47,176 nucleotides of DNA from Firmicutes bacterium UBA4845 (lineage in GTDB: Bacteria; Bacillota; Clostridia; Tissierellales; Sedimentibacteraceae), in assembly GCA_002399975.1 (NCBI GenBank), contig DHER01000053.1:1-47176 (forward strand), in the 5' to 3' direction. The notes below the pieces were generated by a model, which was given only the letters and a program-made list of their open reading frames with translations, ran no database searches and was not told where the DNA came from. Below, in pieces: positions 8,605-16,087 of the stretch (position 1 is its first letter; the number at the start of each line of letters is the position of its first letter). The translations under genes were made by a program, and so were the position numbers.

Positions 8605-10131
8605 TTAGCCCTCTGTTTCTAAGACTGATGCCTGCCCATCTGTCCTATTTGTCTTAATTGTTTTTATATAGCTTTCCATTTCATTTACTTGGCATACATC
8701 TGTATGTAATACAGTTTTATTACTCAAGCCTTTTAAATTTTCAGGTACCGGCACACCTGTCTTTTCGAAAAGTTTCTTCATGATTTCAAACTCGTTGCCG
8801 TCTGCAACACCGTACAGCGATTTATACACACTTCCCGAAAATTTATAAGGGCTGGCAGTTGATAGTATCACGCTTAAAGTATTGTCACCTGTCTGTTTTT
8901 TATACTTTTCAAGTGCTTTGTATGCTACTGCAGTATGGGTATCCAGAAGATATCCATATTTGTTAAATGTTTCTTTTATAGTTTTTTCCGTTTCTTCTTT
9001 AAACACACAGTCCGCATAAAAAACAGAATTTATTTTTTCCCTCATCTCGGTGCTGATTTCATATTTTCCGAATGAATTAAGATCCTCCATTAGAGATTTT
9101 ACCTCTTCGTTGTTTTTGCCGCTCACATAATACAAAAGCCTTTCCAGGTTACTCGAAACAAGAATATCCATAGAAGGAGAAATCGTCCTATAAAATTTCC
9201 TGTTACTGTCATAAATCCCTGTCCTGATAAAATCATACAAAACATTGTTTTCATTTGACGCACATATGAGCCTGTTAACCGGGAGTCCCAATATTTTTGC
9301 ATAATATCCGGACAATATGTTGCCAAAATTTCCTGTTGGAACGGAAAAATTAACTTTGTCACCTATTTTGATGGCACCTTTTTCCACAAGCCTTGCGTAG
9401 GAGTAGAAATAATAAACAATTTGAGGTACAAGCCTGCCGACATTTATTGAATTTGCAGAAGAAAACATTTTATTTTTTTTCTTTAATTCCTCTACAAACT
9501 TCTCATCAGTAAATATTTTTTTTACTCCTGCCTGAGCATCATCGAAATTTCCTCTGATTGCACAAACATAAGTATTGGAACCTTCCTGTGTAACCATTTG
9601 CCTTTTCTGCACTGTGCTTACGCCGTTTTCAGGGTAAAAAACAGCAATTTTTGTTCCCTCTACATCCTTAAAGCCCTCCAAAGCTGCCTTCCCTGTATCT
9701 CCGGATGTTGCAACAAGAATTATTATTTCTCCATTAATATTATTCATTTCATATGAAATCCTCATTAAATATGGAAGTATAGAAAGAGCAACATCCTTAA
9801 ATGCTGAAGTAGGACCGTGAAAAAGTTCTGTTATATAAGAATCTCCGATTTTTACAAGAGGCGTAATTTCATCAGTGCTGAATTTATTTGTATATGCCTT
9901 GCAAACACATTCTTTTATTTTATTTTCAGGAAAATCGTCAAGCATTAGTTTTAAAACAGATGCTGCCATTTCAGGATATCTTTTTCCTTTTAAATTCTCT
10001 ATATTTATACTTTTATGTTCAAGGCCTCGCATAACATACAATCCGCCGTCTTCGGCAATACCTTTAAGTACAGCCTCCGAAGCAGTAGCTTTTAAATTTG
10101 AATTTCTAGTGCTTTCATAACTTTGAAACAT
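8605..10131 (-). CDS. thrC: Threonine synthase
   Basis: A 508-residue PLP enzyme converting O-phosphohomoserine to threonine. It starts with the family signature FQSYESTRN, and GIAEDGGLYV is characteristic of the long ThrC class. The PLP lysine is K112 in HGPTSAFKDVAL. VATSGDTGKAALEG binds the cofactor phosphate, and VPTGNFGNILSGYYA is also conserved. The start at 10131 follows GGAGGG; the longer frame from 10170 would run through the promoter-proximal palindrome and is rejected. It is first gene of the thr operon; homoserine dehydrogenase is not in this window. Confidence 0.96.
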   Translation of the reverse strand: MFQSYESTRNSNLKATASEAVLKGIAEDGGLYVMRGLEHKSINIENLKGKRYPEMAASVLKLMLDDFPENKIKECVCKAYTNKFSTDEITPLVKIGDSYITELFHGPTSAFKDVALSILPYLMRISYEMNNINGEIIILVATSGDTGKAALEGFKDVEGTKIAVFYPENGVSTVQKRQMVTQEGSNTYVCAIRGNFDDAQAGVKKIFTDEKFVEELKKKNKMFSSANSINVGRLVPQIVYYFYSYARLVEKGAIKIGDKVNFSVPTGNFGNILSGYYAKILGLPVNRLICASNENNVLYDFIRTGIYDSNRKFYRTISPSMDILVSSNLERLLYYVSGKNNEEVKSLMEDLNSFGKYEISTEMREKINSVFYADCVFKEETEKTIKETFNKYGYLLDTHTAVAYKALEKYKKQTGDNTLSVILSTASPYKFSGSVYKSLYGVADGNEFEIMKKLFEKTGVPVPENLKGLSNKTVLHTDVCQVNEMESYIKTIKTNRTDGQASVLETEG

Positions 10132-10154
10132 TTTTCCCTCCGGAGTATAAACCA

Positions 10155-10216
10155 TATGATACCATATCATACACTGTTCTCAATATAATTACAAGTGTTT
10201 TTAAAAATAAACACTT
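10155..10216 (-). promoter_or_regulatory. thrC promoter with two operator-like palindromes
   Basis: On the minus strand TTGTAA (10189-10194), 17 bp, TATGAT (10166-10171). A perfect 7-bp inverted repeat with a 3-bp centre, TATGATACCATATCATA (10155-10171), covers the -10 box and the expected transcription start. A second perfect 8-8-8 palindrome, AAGTGTTT/AAACACTT (10193-10200 and 10209-10216), touches the -35 from upstream. The placement suggests repression by DNA-binding proteins. No T-box is visible in the short leader. Confidence 0.55.
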
Positions 10217-10250
10217 CTACATCATTTCAAGAAGTATCTGTATTTATTGT

Positions 10251-10278
10251 TTGAAAAAAAACTGATATATGATAAAAT
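10251..10278 (+). promoter_or_regulatory. Probable dxr promoter
   Basis: TTGAAA (10251-10256), 16 bp, TAAAAT (10273-10278), 55 bp upstream of the dxr start. It diverges from the thrC promoter. Confidence 0.5.
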
Positions 10279-10333
10279 AAGCCGTTAGTGTAATTGTACT
10301 TGCAAATACCAATTGTTTAAATTAGGAGGAATT

Positions 10334-11494
10334 ATGAAATATGTAAGTATACTTGGAGCCACCGGCTCCGTAGGAACACAAACATTGGATATAGTACGCC
10401 AGCATCCAGAAGAAATAAAAGTATGCGCTGTCACCGGAAACAACAACATAGAACTTTTAAAGCGCCAAATAGCAGAATTTAAACCTGATATCTGCTGTGT
10501 AATGAATGAGAAAAAGGCACTGACGCTAAAAAACATGCTTCCTGCAAATACAGATACAGAAATAGTTTCAGGGATGGAAGGCCTTATTGCCGCAGCAGAA
10601 TTTGAAAAAAGTGAAATAATAGTAACCGCAGTATCAGGCATGATTGGACTTAAACCAACTGTTGCCGCAATAAAAAAACACAAAACTATAGCGTTGGCTA
10701 ATAAAGAAACTCTGGTTACAGGCGGAAACTACATAATGAGTTTAGCCAAAGAATACAATTCAAAAATACTTCCTGTTGACAGCGAGCACAGTGCAATCTT
10801 TCAATGCCTTATGGCAAACGATAAAAAGTTTATAAATAAAATAGTGCTTACAGCATCAGGCGGGCCTTTTAGAGGCAAAGATATAAATTTTTTAAAAAAT
10901 GCAACCATAGATGATACACTGAAACATCCAACTTGGTCCATGGGCAAAAAAATAACCGTTGATTCCGCAACTCTGATGAACAAAGGATTAGAGGTTATTG
11001 AAGCTAAATTTTTATTTGACGTAGAACCAGAGCAAATTGAAGTAGTTGTTCATCCCCAAAGCATAATTCATTCAGGGGTTGAATTTACAGATCACTCAAC
11101 AATTGCTCAGCTTGGTCTTCCAGATATGCATATTCCAATACAATTTGCCATATTTTATCCAAATCGAGTTAAAAACGACTATAAAAGCCTTTCCTTGGCT
11201 GAAATAGGAAAGCTTACTTTTGAAAAACCGGATTTAAATGTATTTAAGTGCCTGAGGCTTGCTTTTGATGCCTTAAAAGTTGGAGGAACAATGCCTACCG
11301 TACTTAATGCCTCAAATGAAGCTTGTGTAAATTTATTTTTAAACAAAAAAATAAGTTTCCTTGACATAGGGAACATTAATGAAAAAGTAATGCTTTCACA
11401 TACACCTCAAAAAATTAATTCTTTAGAAACGATTCTGAAATCCGAGGAATGGTCCAGGAAAAAAGTAAAGGAACTATTGCCCGCCGATTTATAG
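10334..11494 (+). CDS. dxr: 1-deoxy-D-xylulose 5-phosphate reductoisomerase (MEP isoprenoid pathway)
   Basis: A 386-residue enzyme that converts DXP to MEP with NADPH. The dinucleotide-binding loop is LGATGSVGTQTLDIV at the N-terminus. ALANKETLV, the metal-binding PVDSEHSAIFQCL, the flexible-loop region TASGGPFRG and KKITVDSATLMNKGLEVIEA are all present, so the active site appears complete. The ATG at 10334 has AGGAGG four bases upstream. In many Clostridia dxr lies in a cdsA-dxr-rseP-ispG cluster. Here it stands alone, in opposite orientation to its neighbours, with its own promoter and terminator. Confidence 0.96.
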   Translation: MKYVSILGATGSVGTQTLDIVRQHPEEIKVCAVTGNNNIELLKRQIAEFKPDICCVMNEKKALTLKNMLPANTDTEIVSGMEGLIAAAEFEKSEIIVTAVSGMIGLKPTVAAIKKHKTIALANKETLVTGGNYIMSLAKEYNSKILPVDSEHSAIFQCLMANDKKFINKIVLTASGGPFRGKDINFLKNATIDDTLKHPTWSMGKKITVDSATLMNKGLEVIEAKFLFDVEPEQIEVVVHPQSIIHSGVEFTDHSTIAQLGLPDMHIPIQFAIFYPNRVKNDYKSLSLAEIGKLTFEKPDLNVFKCLRLAFDALKVGGTMPTVLNASNEACVNLFLNKKISFLDIGNINEKVMLSHTPQKINSLETILKSEEWSRKKVKELLPADL

Positions 11495-11501
11495 AAATAG
11501 C

Positions 11502-11533
11502 ATAGCCCGGTCAACAATAGTATACCGGGCTAT
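11502..11533. terminator. Bidirectional terminator between dxr and ymxH
   Basis: A 10-bp perfect stem ATAGCCCGGT (11502-11511) / ACCGGGCTAT (11524-11533) with a 12-nt loop fills the gap between two convergent genes. It is GC-rich compared with the surroundings. T-runs are short on both sides. Confidence 0.7.
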
Positions 11534-11535
11534 AT

Positions 11536-11808
11536 TTAATCAAGCATATCTTTAATTGCATTGTTGTTAATGTCATCATCCACATTTACGATTACTACGT
11601 CCATGCCGATTTTTAATATTTCCTCCCACTTGACTCTTCTTGCTTTAGACTTTCCAAGCATGCCCATAAACTTGCTTGCCTCTTCTATATAAAACGCTTG
11701 AATTTTACCTGCCTTTGTATCTATCTCCACATCATCAAACCTGCCCATGATTTCACCGTTTTTTATATTGATAACATCTTTCTCTATTATATCCCAGTAA
11801 TTAGTCAA
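11536..11808 (-). CDS. PRC-barrel sporulation protein, YlmC/YmxH family
   Basis: A 90-residue single PRC-barrel domain: KDVINIKNGEIMGRFDDVEID, a KIQAFYIEE strand, and RVKWEEILKIGMDVVIV. YlmC/YmxH proteins are small, conserved in spore formers and usually encoded beside sigG; their function is poorly known. I place the start at a TTG (11808) because AAAGGTGGTGA, ten of eleven bases complementary to the 16S rRNA end, stands five bases upstream, and this start puts the conserved KDV at residue 10 as in Bacillus YlmC. The GTG codons at 11820 and 11817 lie inside the ribosome-binding site. It has its own strong promoter (11845-11872). Confidence 0.85.
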   Translation of the reverse strand: MTNYWDIIEKDVINIKNGEIMGRFDDVEIDTKAGKIQAFYIEEASKFMGMLGKSKARRVKWEEILKIGMDVVIVNVDDDINNNAIKDMLD

Positions 11809-11844
11809 AGCATTCACCACCTTTATAAAAATGCGGAATCATAT

Positions 11845-11872
11845 ACTATAAAGTATGTACAACTTTTGTCAA
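11845..11872 (-). promoter_or_regulatory. Sigma-A promoter for ymxH
   Basis: A perfect TTGACA (11867-11872), 16 bp, TATAGT (11845-11850) on the minus strand, 36 bp upstream of the TTG start. This separates ymxH from sigG even though they are neighbours. Confidence 0.65.
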
Positions 11873-11941
11873 TTATGACTGATATGATTGAAAAACAAAT
11901 TTACAAAAGTTACTTAAAATATACTTATGCTTTAATATACC

Positions 11942-11981
11942 AAAAAACACCACAAGTTTTTAATCACTTTGATGGTGTTTT
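11942..11981 (-). terminator. Rho-independent terminator of sigG
   Basis: AAAACACCA (minus, from 11981 inward) pairs with TGGTGTTTT ending at 11944, with a 20-nt loop. The second arm continues into a run of six T (11942-11947 on the complementary strand). It lies about 50 bp after the sigG stop. Confidence 0.65.
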
Positions 11982-12030
11982 AATTGGAACCTATCGGCTA
12001 ATTTGATAAATTTTTCATTCTTATAGTTAG

Positions 12031-12804
12031 CTACTTAAATCCCTTTTTAAGCTGGTTCAAAGCAGATTTCTCCAAGCGGGAAACCTGTGCCTGAGATATG
12101 CCGATTTCGTTTGCAACCTCCATCTGCGTCTTACCTTTATAGAAACGCATATCAACTATTTGCCTTTCTCTTTCCGTAAGATTGCTGATGCTGTCCTCCA
12201 GCGTTATCTTCTCAACCCATTTTTCATCAATATTCTTTTCATCTTTAACCTGATCCACAATATAAAGAGCATCCCCGCCGTCATTGTAAATTGGTTCAAA
12301 CAGCGATATGGGATCCTGTATTGATTCTAAAGCAAATATAATTTCTTCTCTGTCAATGCCGATTTCATCAGCTATTTCAGTGATTGAAGGTTCTTTTGAC
12401 TTTCCTGCCGAAAGCCTCTCCCTAACCTGTAAAGCTTTATATGCTGTATCTTTCATTGACCTTGATACTCTTATGGAATTATTATCCCTTAAATATCTCC
12501 TGATTTCTCCTATAATCATAGGAACAGCATATGTAGAAAATTTCACATCAAGAGAAAGATCAAAATTATCAATAGCTTTTATTAGTCCCACACAACCGAT
12601 TTGAAACAAGTCATCAACTGGCTCATTTTTAGAATTAAATCTTTGAATTACGCTTAGCACAAGCCTTAGATTGCCCTTAATAAACTGTTCCCGCAGTTCA
12701 TTGTCGCCTTCTTGGATTTTTTTAATCATACCTCTCATCTCTGATGGTTTAATTGTAGGCAATTGAGAAGTATTAACGCCACATATAACTACTTTGTTCA
12801 TCAT
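12031..12804 (-). CDS. sigG: Forespore sigma factor SigG
   Basis: A 257-residue sigma-70 family protein. The N-terminus NKVVICGVNTSQLPTI is the SigG signature. Region 2 (NLRLVLSVIQRF, DDLFQIGCVGLIKAIDNFD, FSTYAVPMIIGEIRRYLRD), region 3 and region 4 (ERERQIVDMRFYKGKTQMEVAN, then GISQAQVSRLEKSAL) are intact. SigG runs late gene expression in the engulfed forespore. It stands 61 bp after sigE, the normal order. Two Met codons open the frame; AAAGGGG precedes both. A weak sigma-F/sigma-G-like promoter is noted at 12844-12871; in Bacillus, sigG is read from a sigma-F promoter. Confidence 0.97.
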   Translation of the reverse strand: MMNKVVICGVNTSQLPTIKPSEMRGMIKKIQEGDNELREQFIKGNLRLVLSVIQRFNSKNEPVDDLFQIGCVGLIKAIDNFDLSLDVKFSTYAVPMIIGEIRRYLRDNNSIRVSRSMKDTAYKALQVRERLSAGKSKEPSITEIADEIGIDREEIIFALESIQDPISLFEPIYNDGGDALYIVDQVKDEKNIDEKWVEKITLEDSISNLTERERQIVDMRFYKGKTQMEVANEIGISQAQVSRLEKSALNQLKKGFK

Positions 12805-12843
12805 CGCTGTTTTCCCCTTTAAAAAATATTATCCCCCTTTAAA

Positions 12844-12871
12844 ATTATTTCCCTGTATGTGCTTTTTATAC
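12844..12871 (-). promoter_or_regulatory. Weak candidate forespore (sigma-F/G) promoter for sigG
   Basis: On the minus strand GTATA (12867-12871), 14 bp, then GGAAATAAT (12844-12852), matching the GGnnAnAnT form of sigma-F -10 elements. The spacer is shorter than the usual 16 bp or so, and the -35 lies in the last codons of sigE. It is offered only because biology predicts such a promoter here. Confidence 0.25.
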
Positions 12872-13588
12872 GGCTTTATTAATTTCCTTTTTTAGTCTGT
12901 TAAGTATTTTCTTTTCAAGGCGAGATATGTATGATTGAGAAATTCCAAGCATATCAGCCACTTCTTTCTGAGTAAAACTCTTTGTATTATTAAGCCCGAA
13001 TCTTAATTTCATAATTGTGTATTCTCTTTTGCTTAATTTTTTTATTGAATCATTCAAAAGACTTAAATCAACTTCGCTTTCCATATCCTTAAACACAATG
13101 TCCTCTTCAGTTCCCAAAATATCCGAAAGTAAAAGCTCATTTCCATCCCAGTCTATATTCAGTGGTTCATCCAGCGAAATTTCCGTCTTGGATTTGCTTA
13201 CCCTCCTTAGGTGCATTAATATTTCATTTTCAATGCACTTAGAAGCATATGTTGCAAGTTTGATGTTTTTTTCTGCCTTAAATGTGTTAACAGCTTTTAT
13301 AAGCCCAATTGTACCTATAGATATTAGATCCTCTACATTTATTCCCGTTGATTCAAATTTTTTTGCAAGATAAACAACAAGCCGCAAATTGTGCTCTATC
13401 AATATTGTCTTAGCTTCCTCGGAATCTTTAAGCCTTTTAATAACTTTCTTTTCTTCTTCCTGTGATAAGGGTGGAGGAAGCGTGTCGCTTCCTCCGATAT
13501 AGTATATATCCTGAGAAAGTCCCAGCTTATTTATTATATAGTTAAACGATTTTATCAAAAAATCTTTAGCGTGATTTAACAAGCTCAT
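12866..13588 (-). CDS. sigE: Mother-cell sigma factor, pro-SigE
   Basis: A 240-residue protein with a removable N-terminal pro-sequence. The amphipathic first 28 residues are followed by DIYYIGGSDTLPPPLS (27-42), the site at which SpoIIGA processes pro-SigE. Region 2 has NLRLVVYLAKKFESTG, EDLISIGTIGLIKAVNTF and LATYASKCIENEIL; LDEPLNIDWDGNELLLSDILG is the SigE/SigK signature. The C-terminal helix-turn-helix is KEVADMLGISQSYISRLEK. The chosen ATG at 13588 has a GGAG site and overlaps the end of spoIIGA by 23 nt, showing coupling of substrate and protease. An upstream in-frame extension lies within spoIIGA and is rejected. Confidence 0.97.
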   Translation of the reverse strand: MSLLNHAKDFLIKSFNYIINKLGLSQDIYYIGGSDTLPPPLSQEEEKKVIKRLKDSEEAKTILIEHNLRLVVYLAKKFESTGINVEDLISIGTIGLIKAVNTFKAEKNIKLATYASKCIENEILMHLRRVSKSKTEISLDEPLNIDWDGNELLLSDILGTEEDIVFKDMESEVDLSLLNDSIKKLSKREYTIMKLRFGLNNTKSFTQKEVADMLGISQSYISRLEKKILNRLKKEINKAV

Positions 13589-14459
13589 TGTTCTGCTCCA
13601 TCTCCCATTCCAGTATTTTATTAAACAATAAAGCATCATAATCTTCCCTGCGGCTTATTTTCTCAGTACACAATCCTATAATAGCATCCGCATTTATAAT
13701 ACTATTGTTCTTATTTTTTATTTCAATACTATCAGGTACAACGCAGACCATCATTCTGCCTTCACTGCTGATTGTATTGTACTTTATTATCCTTATGTTA
13801 GTTTTATTGTAGCTTCCATTCAATATTTCATAGCTGCTTCCTTTATTTTTATAAAACTCTAAAATGCCTTGATACAAATCTTCATCCAAAATATCCTTGA
13901 TACTTTCAATATTCACCACCATTACAGGTTTCCCTGTCATAGGATCAGTAAGCTCATTACCGGTATCGATAAAGGCTTTCAATTTTTTGCTGCAGCCGCC
14001 TATTTTTACTGTTGTAATCCTCATGTAGTTGTTTTTTTCAGTCTTCGCCTTTATTTCCTTAAAAAAGAAATGCAATGCACCATACCCGCCAAATAAAGAT
14101 ATTACAATTGCATTTATCGTTACTTTGCTATAATTCAAATAATATAACCCACATATAATTCCTACCATTACCAATGAAGTTATGTAAAAGCACAGTATAA
14201 CCCTTATATTTGTCAATATCCCCTTGGAATCAAAAGCAACCATAACCATTAAAACCGAAACACTGAATTTTACAATAAAACATGTCATGAATCCTTCACA
14301 TATGTAAGCGGCAAGAACAACATACAAGGCACCTATCACAGAGGCGGCAATAATCCTTTTATAAATAATTATTCTCTTTATAAGCTTCCCTGTAATAAAT
14401 AACAGAATAAAATCAATAAAAAAATTTTCAGCGAAGATATATTCAATATAATAAACCAT
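13566..14459 (-). CDS. spoIIGA: Sporulation sigma-E processing aspartic peptidase SpoIIGA
   Basis: A 297-residue membrane protease that activates pro-SigE at the septum. About five hydrophobic helices occupy residues 1-125 (beginning YYIEYIFAENFFIDFILLF). The soluble C-terminal aspartic-protease domain follows, with the catalytic motif AFIDTGNEL (D165) and a later NADAIIGL. It probably works as a dimer with one Asp from each subunit, as in Bacillus. The start at 14459 is preceded by GAGGTGG, very close to the ATG; an in-frame extension to 14489 would cover the promoter. It is read from the spoIIG-like promoter at 14488-14528. Confidence 0.95.
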   Translation of the reverse strand: MVYYIEYIFAENFFIDFILLFITGKLIKRIIIYKRIIAASVIGALYVVLAAYICEGFMTCFIVKFSVSVLMVMVAFDSKGILTNIRVILCFYITSLVMVGIICGLYYLNYSKVTINAIVISLFGGYGALHFFFKEIKAKTEKNNYMRITTVKIGGCSKKLKAFIDTGNELTDPMTGKPVMVVNIESIKDILDEDLYQGILEFYKNKGSSYEILNGSYNKTNIRIIKYNTISSEGRMMVCVVPDSIEIKNKNNSIINADAIIGLCTEKISRREDYDALLFNKILEWEMEQNNELVKSR

Positions 14460-14487
14460 CTCCACCTCACATAGTGTAATGATACCC

Positions 14488-14528
14488 ATTATAAAGTATG
14501 GGGCAAAAATATTTTGTCATAACCTGTC
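14488..14528 (-). promoter_or_regulatory. spoIIG-type promoter with long spacer and tandem 0A-like boxes
   Basis: A perfect TATAAT (14488-14493) has no acceptable -35 at 16-18 bp. ATGACA lies at 14515-14520, giving a 21-bp spacer. The B. subtilis spoIIG promoter has the same anomaly (22 bp), compensated by Spo0A. On the opposite strand two TGTC cores (14515-14518 and 14525-14528), exactly 10 bp apart, sit at and just upstream of this -35, as tandem 0A boxes would; neither matches the full TGTCGAA. Confidence 0.6.
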
Positions 14529-14541
14529 TTTGAAAATAAAA

Positions 14542-14576
14542 AAAATGCATGTAAAATGAATATGTACATGCATTTT
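14542..14576 (-). terminator. Terminator of the rubredoxin-oxidoreductase gene
   Basis: A perfect 12-bp stem (14565-14576 with 14542-14553) and an 11-nt loop, followed on the minus strand by a run of T (TTTTTTTTATTTT). It lies 19 bp after the stop codon at 14596 and isolates the spoIIGA promoter from upstream reading. Confidence 0.85.
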
Positions 14577-14595
14577 ATATAGAACGATCATAAAA

Positions 14596-15921
14596 TTATG
14601 ATTTAATTTTATCTATCATTTCTTCCTTGTTTTTACCTTTTTCAAGTCCTTCGACTAATACCGCTGTTTTGGAAGTATCACCTATTAATATGCCGCCTGA
14701 CAATACTCCATTTCTAAAGTACAGTTTCGTGAAATTTTTGCCGTCATAGTCCTTGTAAACATCATATTCTGCATTTTGGTCAGAGCCTATATCTCCTATA
14801 GAAAATACCTTTGAATCAAAAGCATTCAGCGTTGTTGAAGGTATAATTGTTTCATAAGTATAACTTCCTCCTGCTGCATTTATTCCGGCAGCCTTTCCCT
14901 GTTCGATAGCTTCGCTCCACAGAGCATAATTTATTCCGTTATATTCTGAGCAGTCCCCGCAGGCATACACATCAGGCACTGATGTTTCCATCTTATTATT
15001 TACAACAATAGCTCTTTTGATTTCAATACCACAGTTTTTTGCAATTTCGCTGTTTGCCTTGACGCCTGTCGAAATAATTACAATATCCGCATCTACTGTT
15101 TCCCCGTTGTCAAGAAGAATTCCCTTAGCACTGCTGTCACCTAAAATTTCCTTAGTCCCAACACCTTTTTTAAATGTAACCCCCGCTTTTTTTACTACTT
15201 TTTCCAATATTTCAGAAGCATCTGCATCAAGCTGCCTTGGGAGAATCCTGTCAGACATTTCGATTACAGTAACATCAAGGCCAATTTTGTTCAGCTCGCT
15301 TGCAGCCTCTAAACCTAATACGCCGCCGCCGATTACAGCTCCTGTCCTTTTATCCTTTGAATATTCCTTTATTGCCCTGCAGTCCTTCACATACCTTAAG
15401 GTAAATACTCCTTTCCTTTCTCTGCCGTTGAAAGGCGGAACAAACACTTCAGCACCTGAAGCAATAATAAGCTTTGTATATTCAAGTTCGCTGCCATCCT
15501 CCAAGATTATCTTTTTACTACCGGTATCTATCTTTGAAACAACCTTGTTTACCATAAGATTTACATTGTTTTCCTTGTACCACTTATCCTTTTTTATTGA
15601 TATTGACTCAATAGTTGCATTGTCATTGCTGAGCATCTTTGAAAGCTGAGGTCTGTAATAACCTTTTACGCTCTCCTTGGAAATAATAGTCAACTCACAT
15701 GATTTGTTTATTTTGCGTATTTCTGAAGCAGCACCCATGCCTGCTCCGCTGGCACCTATAATAATTATTTTTTCTTTTTTGTCGGAAACTATATCAGGTT
15801 TCCCTTCTTCCACCTTTACAAAATATTCGGAGCTAACTCCACAGGCAGGACATTTTTCAGGAGGAGCTGTTCCTTCCACTATCTCCCCGCAAACTGTACA
15901 TTTCCATTTATATATTTTCAC
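14596..15921 (-). CDS. Rubredoxin domain-FAD/NAD(P)H oxidoreductase fusion
   Basis: A 441-residue redox protein. Residues 1-35 form a compact rubredoxin-like domain with iron ligands C8, C11, C24 and C27 (CTVC and CPAC), with the short spacing seen in rubrerythrin tails. The rest is a pyridine-nucleotide disulfide-oxidoreductase-type module: FAD loop IIIGASGAGMGAASEI, NAD(P)H loop AVIGGGVLGLEAASEL, and the second FAD motif VYACGDCSEYNG. It probably moves electrons from NAD(P)H through FAD to the attached Fe centre, like NADH:rubredoxin oxidoreductases used in oxygen and peroxide defence by anaerobes. It starts with GTG after GGGAGG. It is a single gene with its own terminator. The true electron acceptor is unknown. 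Confidence 0.88.
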   Translation of the reverse strand: MKIYKWKCTVCGEIVEGTAPPEKCPACGVSSEYFVKVEEGKPDIVSDKKEKIIIIGASGAGMGAASEIRKINKSCELTIISKESVKGYYRPQLSKMLSNDNATIESISIKKDKWYKENNVNLMVNKVVSKIDTGSKKIILEDGSELEYTKLIIASGAEVFVPPFNGRERKGVFTLRYVKDCRAIKEYSKDKRTGAVIGGGVLGLEAASELNKIGLDVTVIEMSDRILPRQLDADASEILEKVVKKAGVTFKKGVGTKEILGDSSAKGILLDNGETVDADIVIISTGVKANSEIAKNCGIEIKRAIVVNNKMETSVPDVYACGDCSEYNGINYALWSEAIEQGKAAGINAAGGSYTYETIIPSTTLNAFDSKVFSIGDIGSDQNAEYDVYKDYDGKNFTKLYFRNGVLSGGILIGDTSKTAVLVEGLEKGKNKEEMIDKIKS

Positions 15922-16087
15922 TTTATATACCTCCCGTATTTAATCAATATGTTACTTTATACCCATTTTACAGAATATTAAACCAGCTTATTACATATTT
16001 TGTATAACTATGTACCATCTGTAATTTGTAATAATCCCTGCAATAAACAGTTTATATTCATATAAGCCATATAAAAAATCCAATGAT

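Noticed and set aside
15017..15649. A 210-codon open frame on the plus strand
   Set aside because: It is antisense to the rubredoxin-oxidoreductase gene, has low-complexity Ser/Leu/Pro/Ile content and no ribosome-binding site; it is a codon-usage shadow. The same applies to other long antisense frames, such as those inside dnaK and dnaJ.
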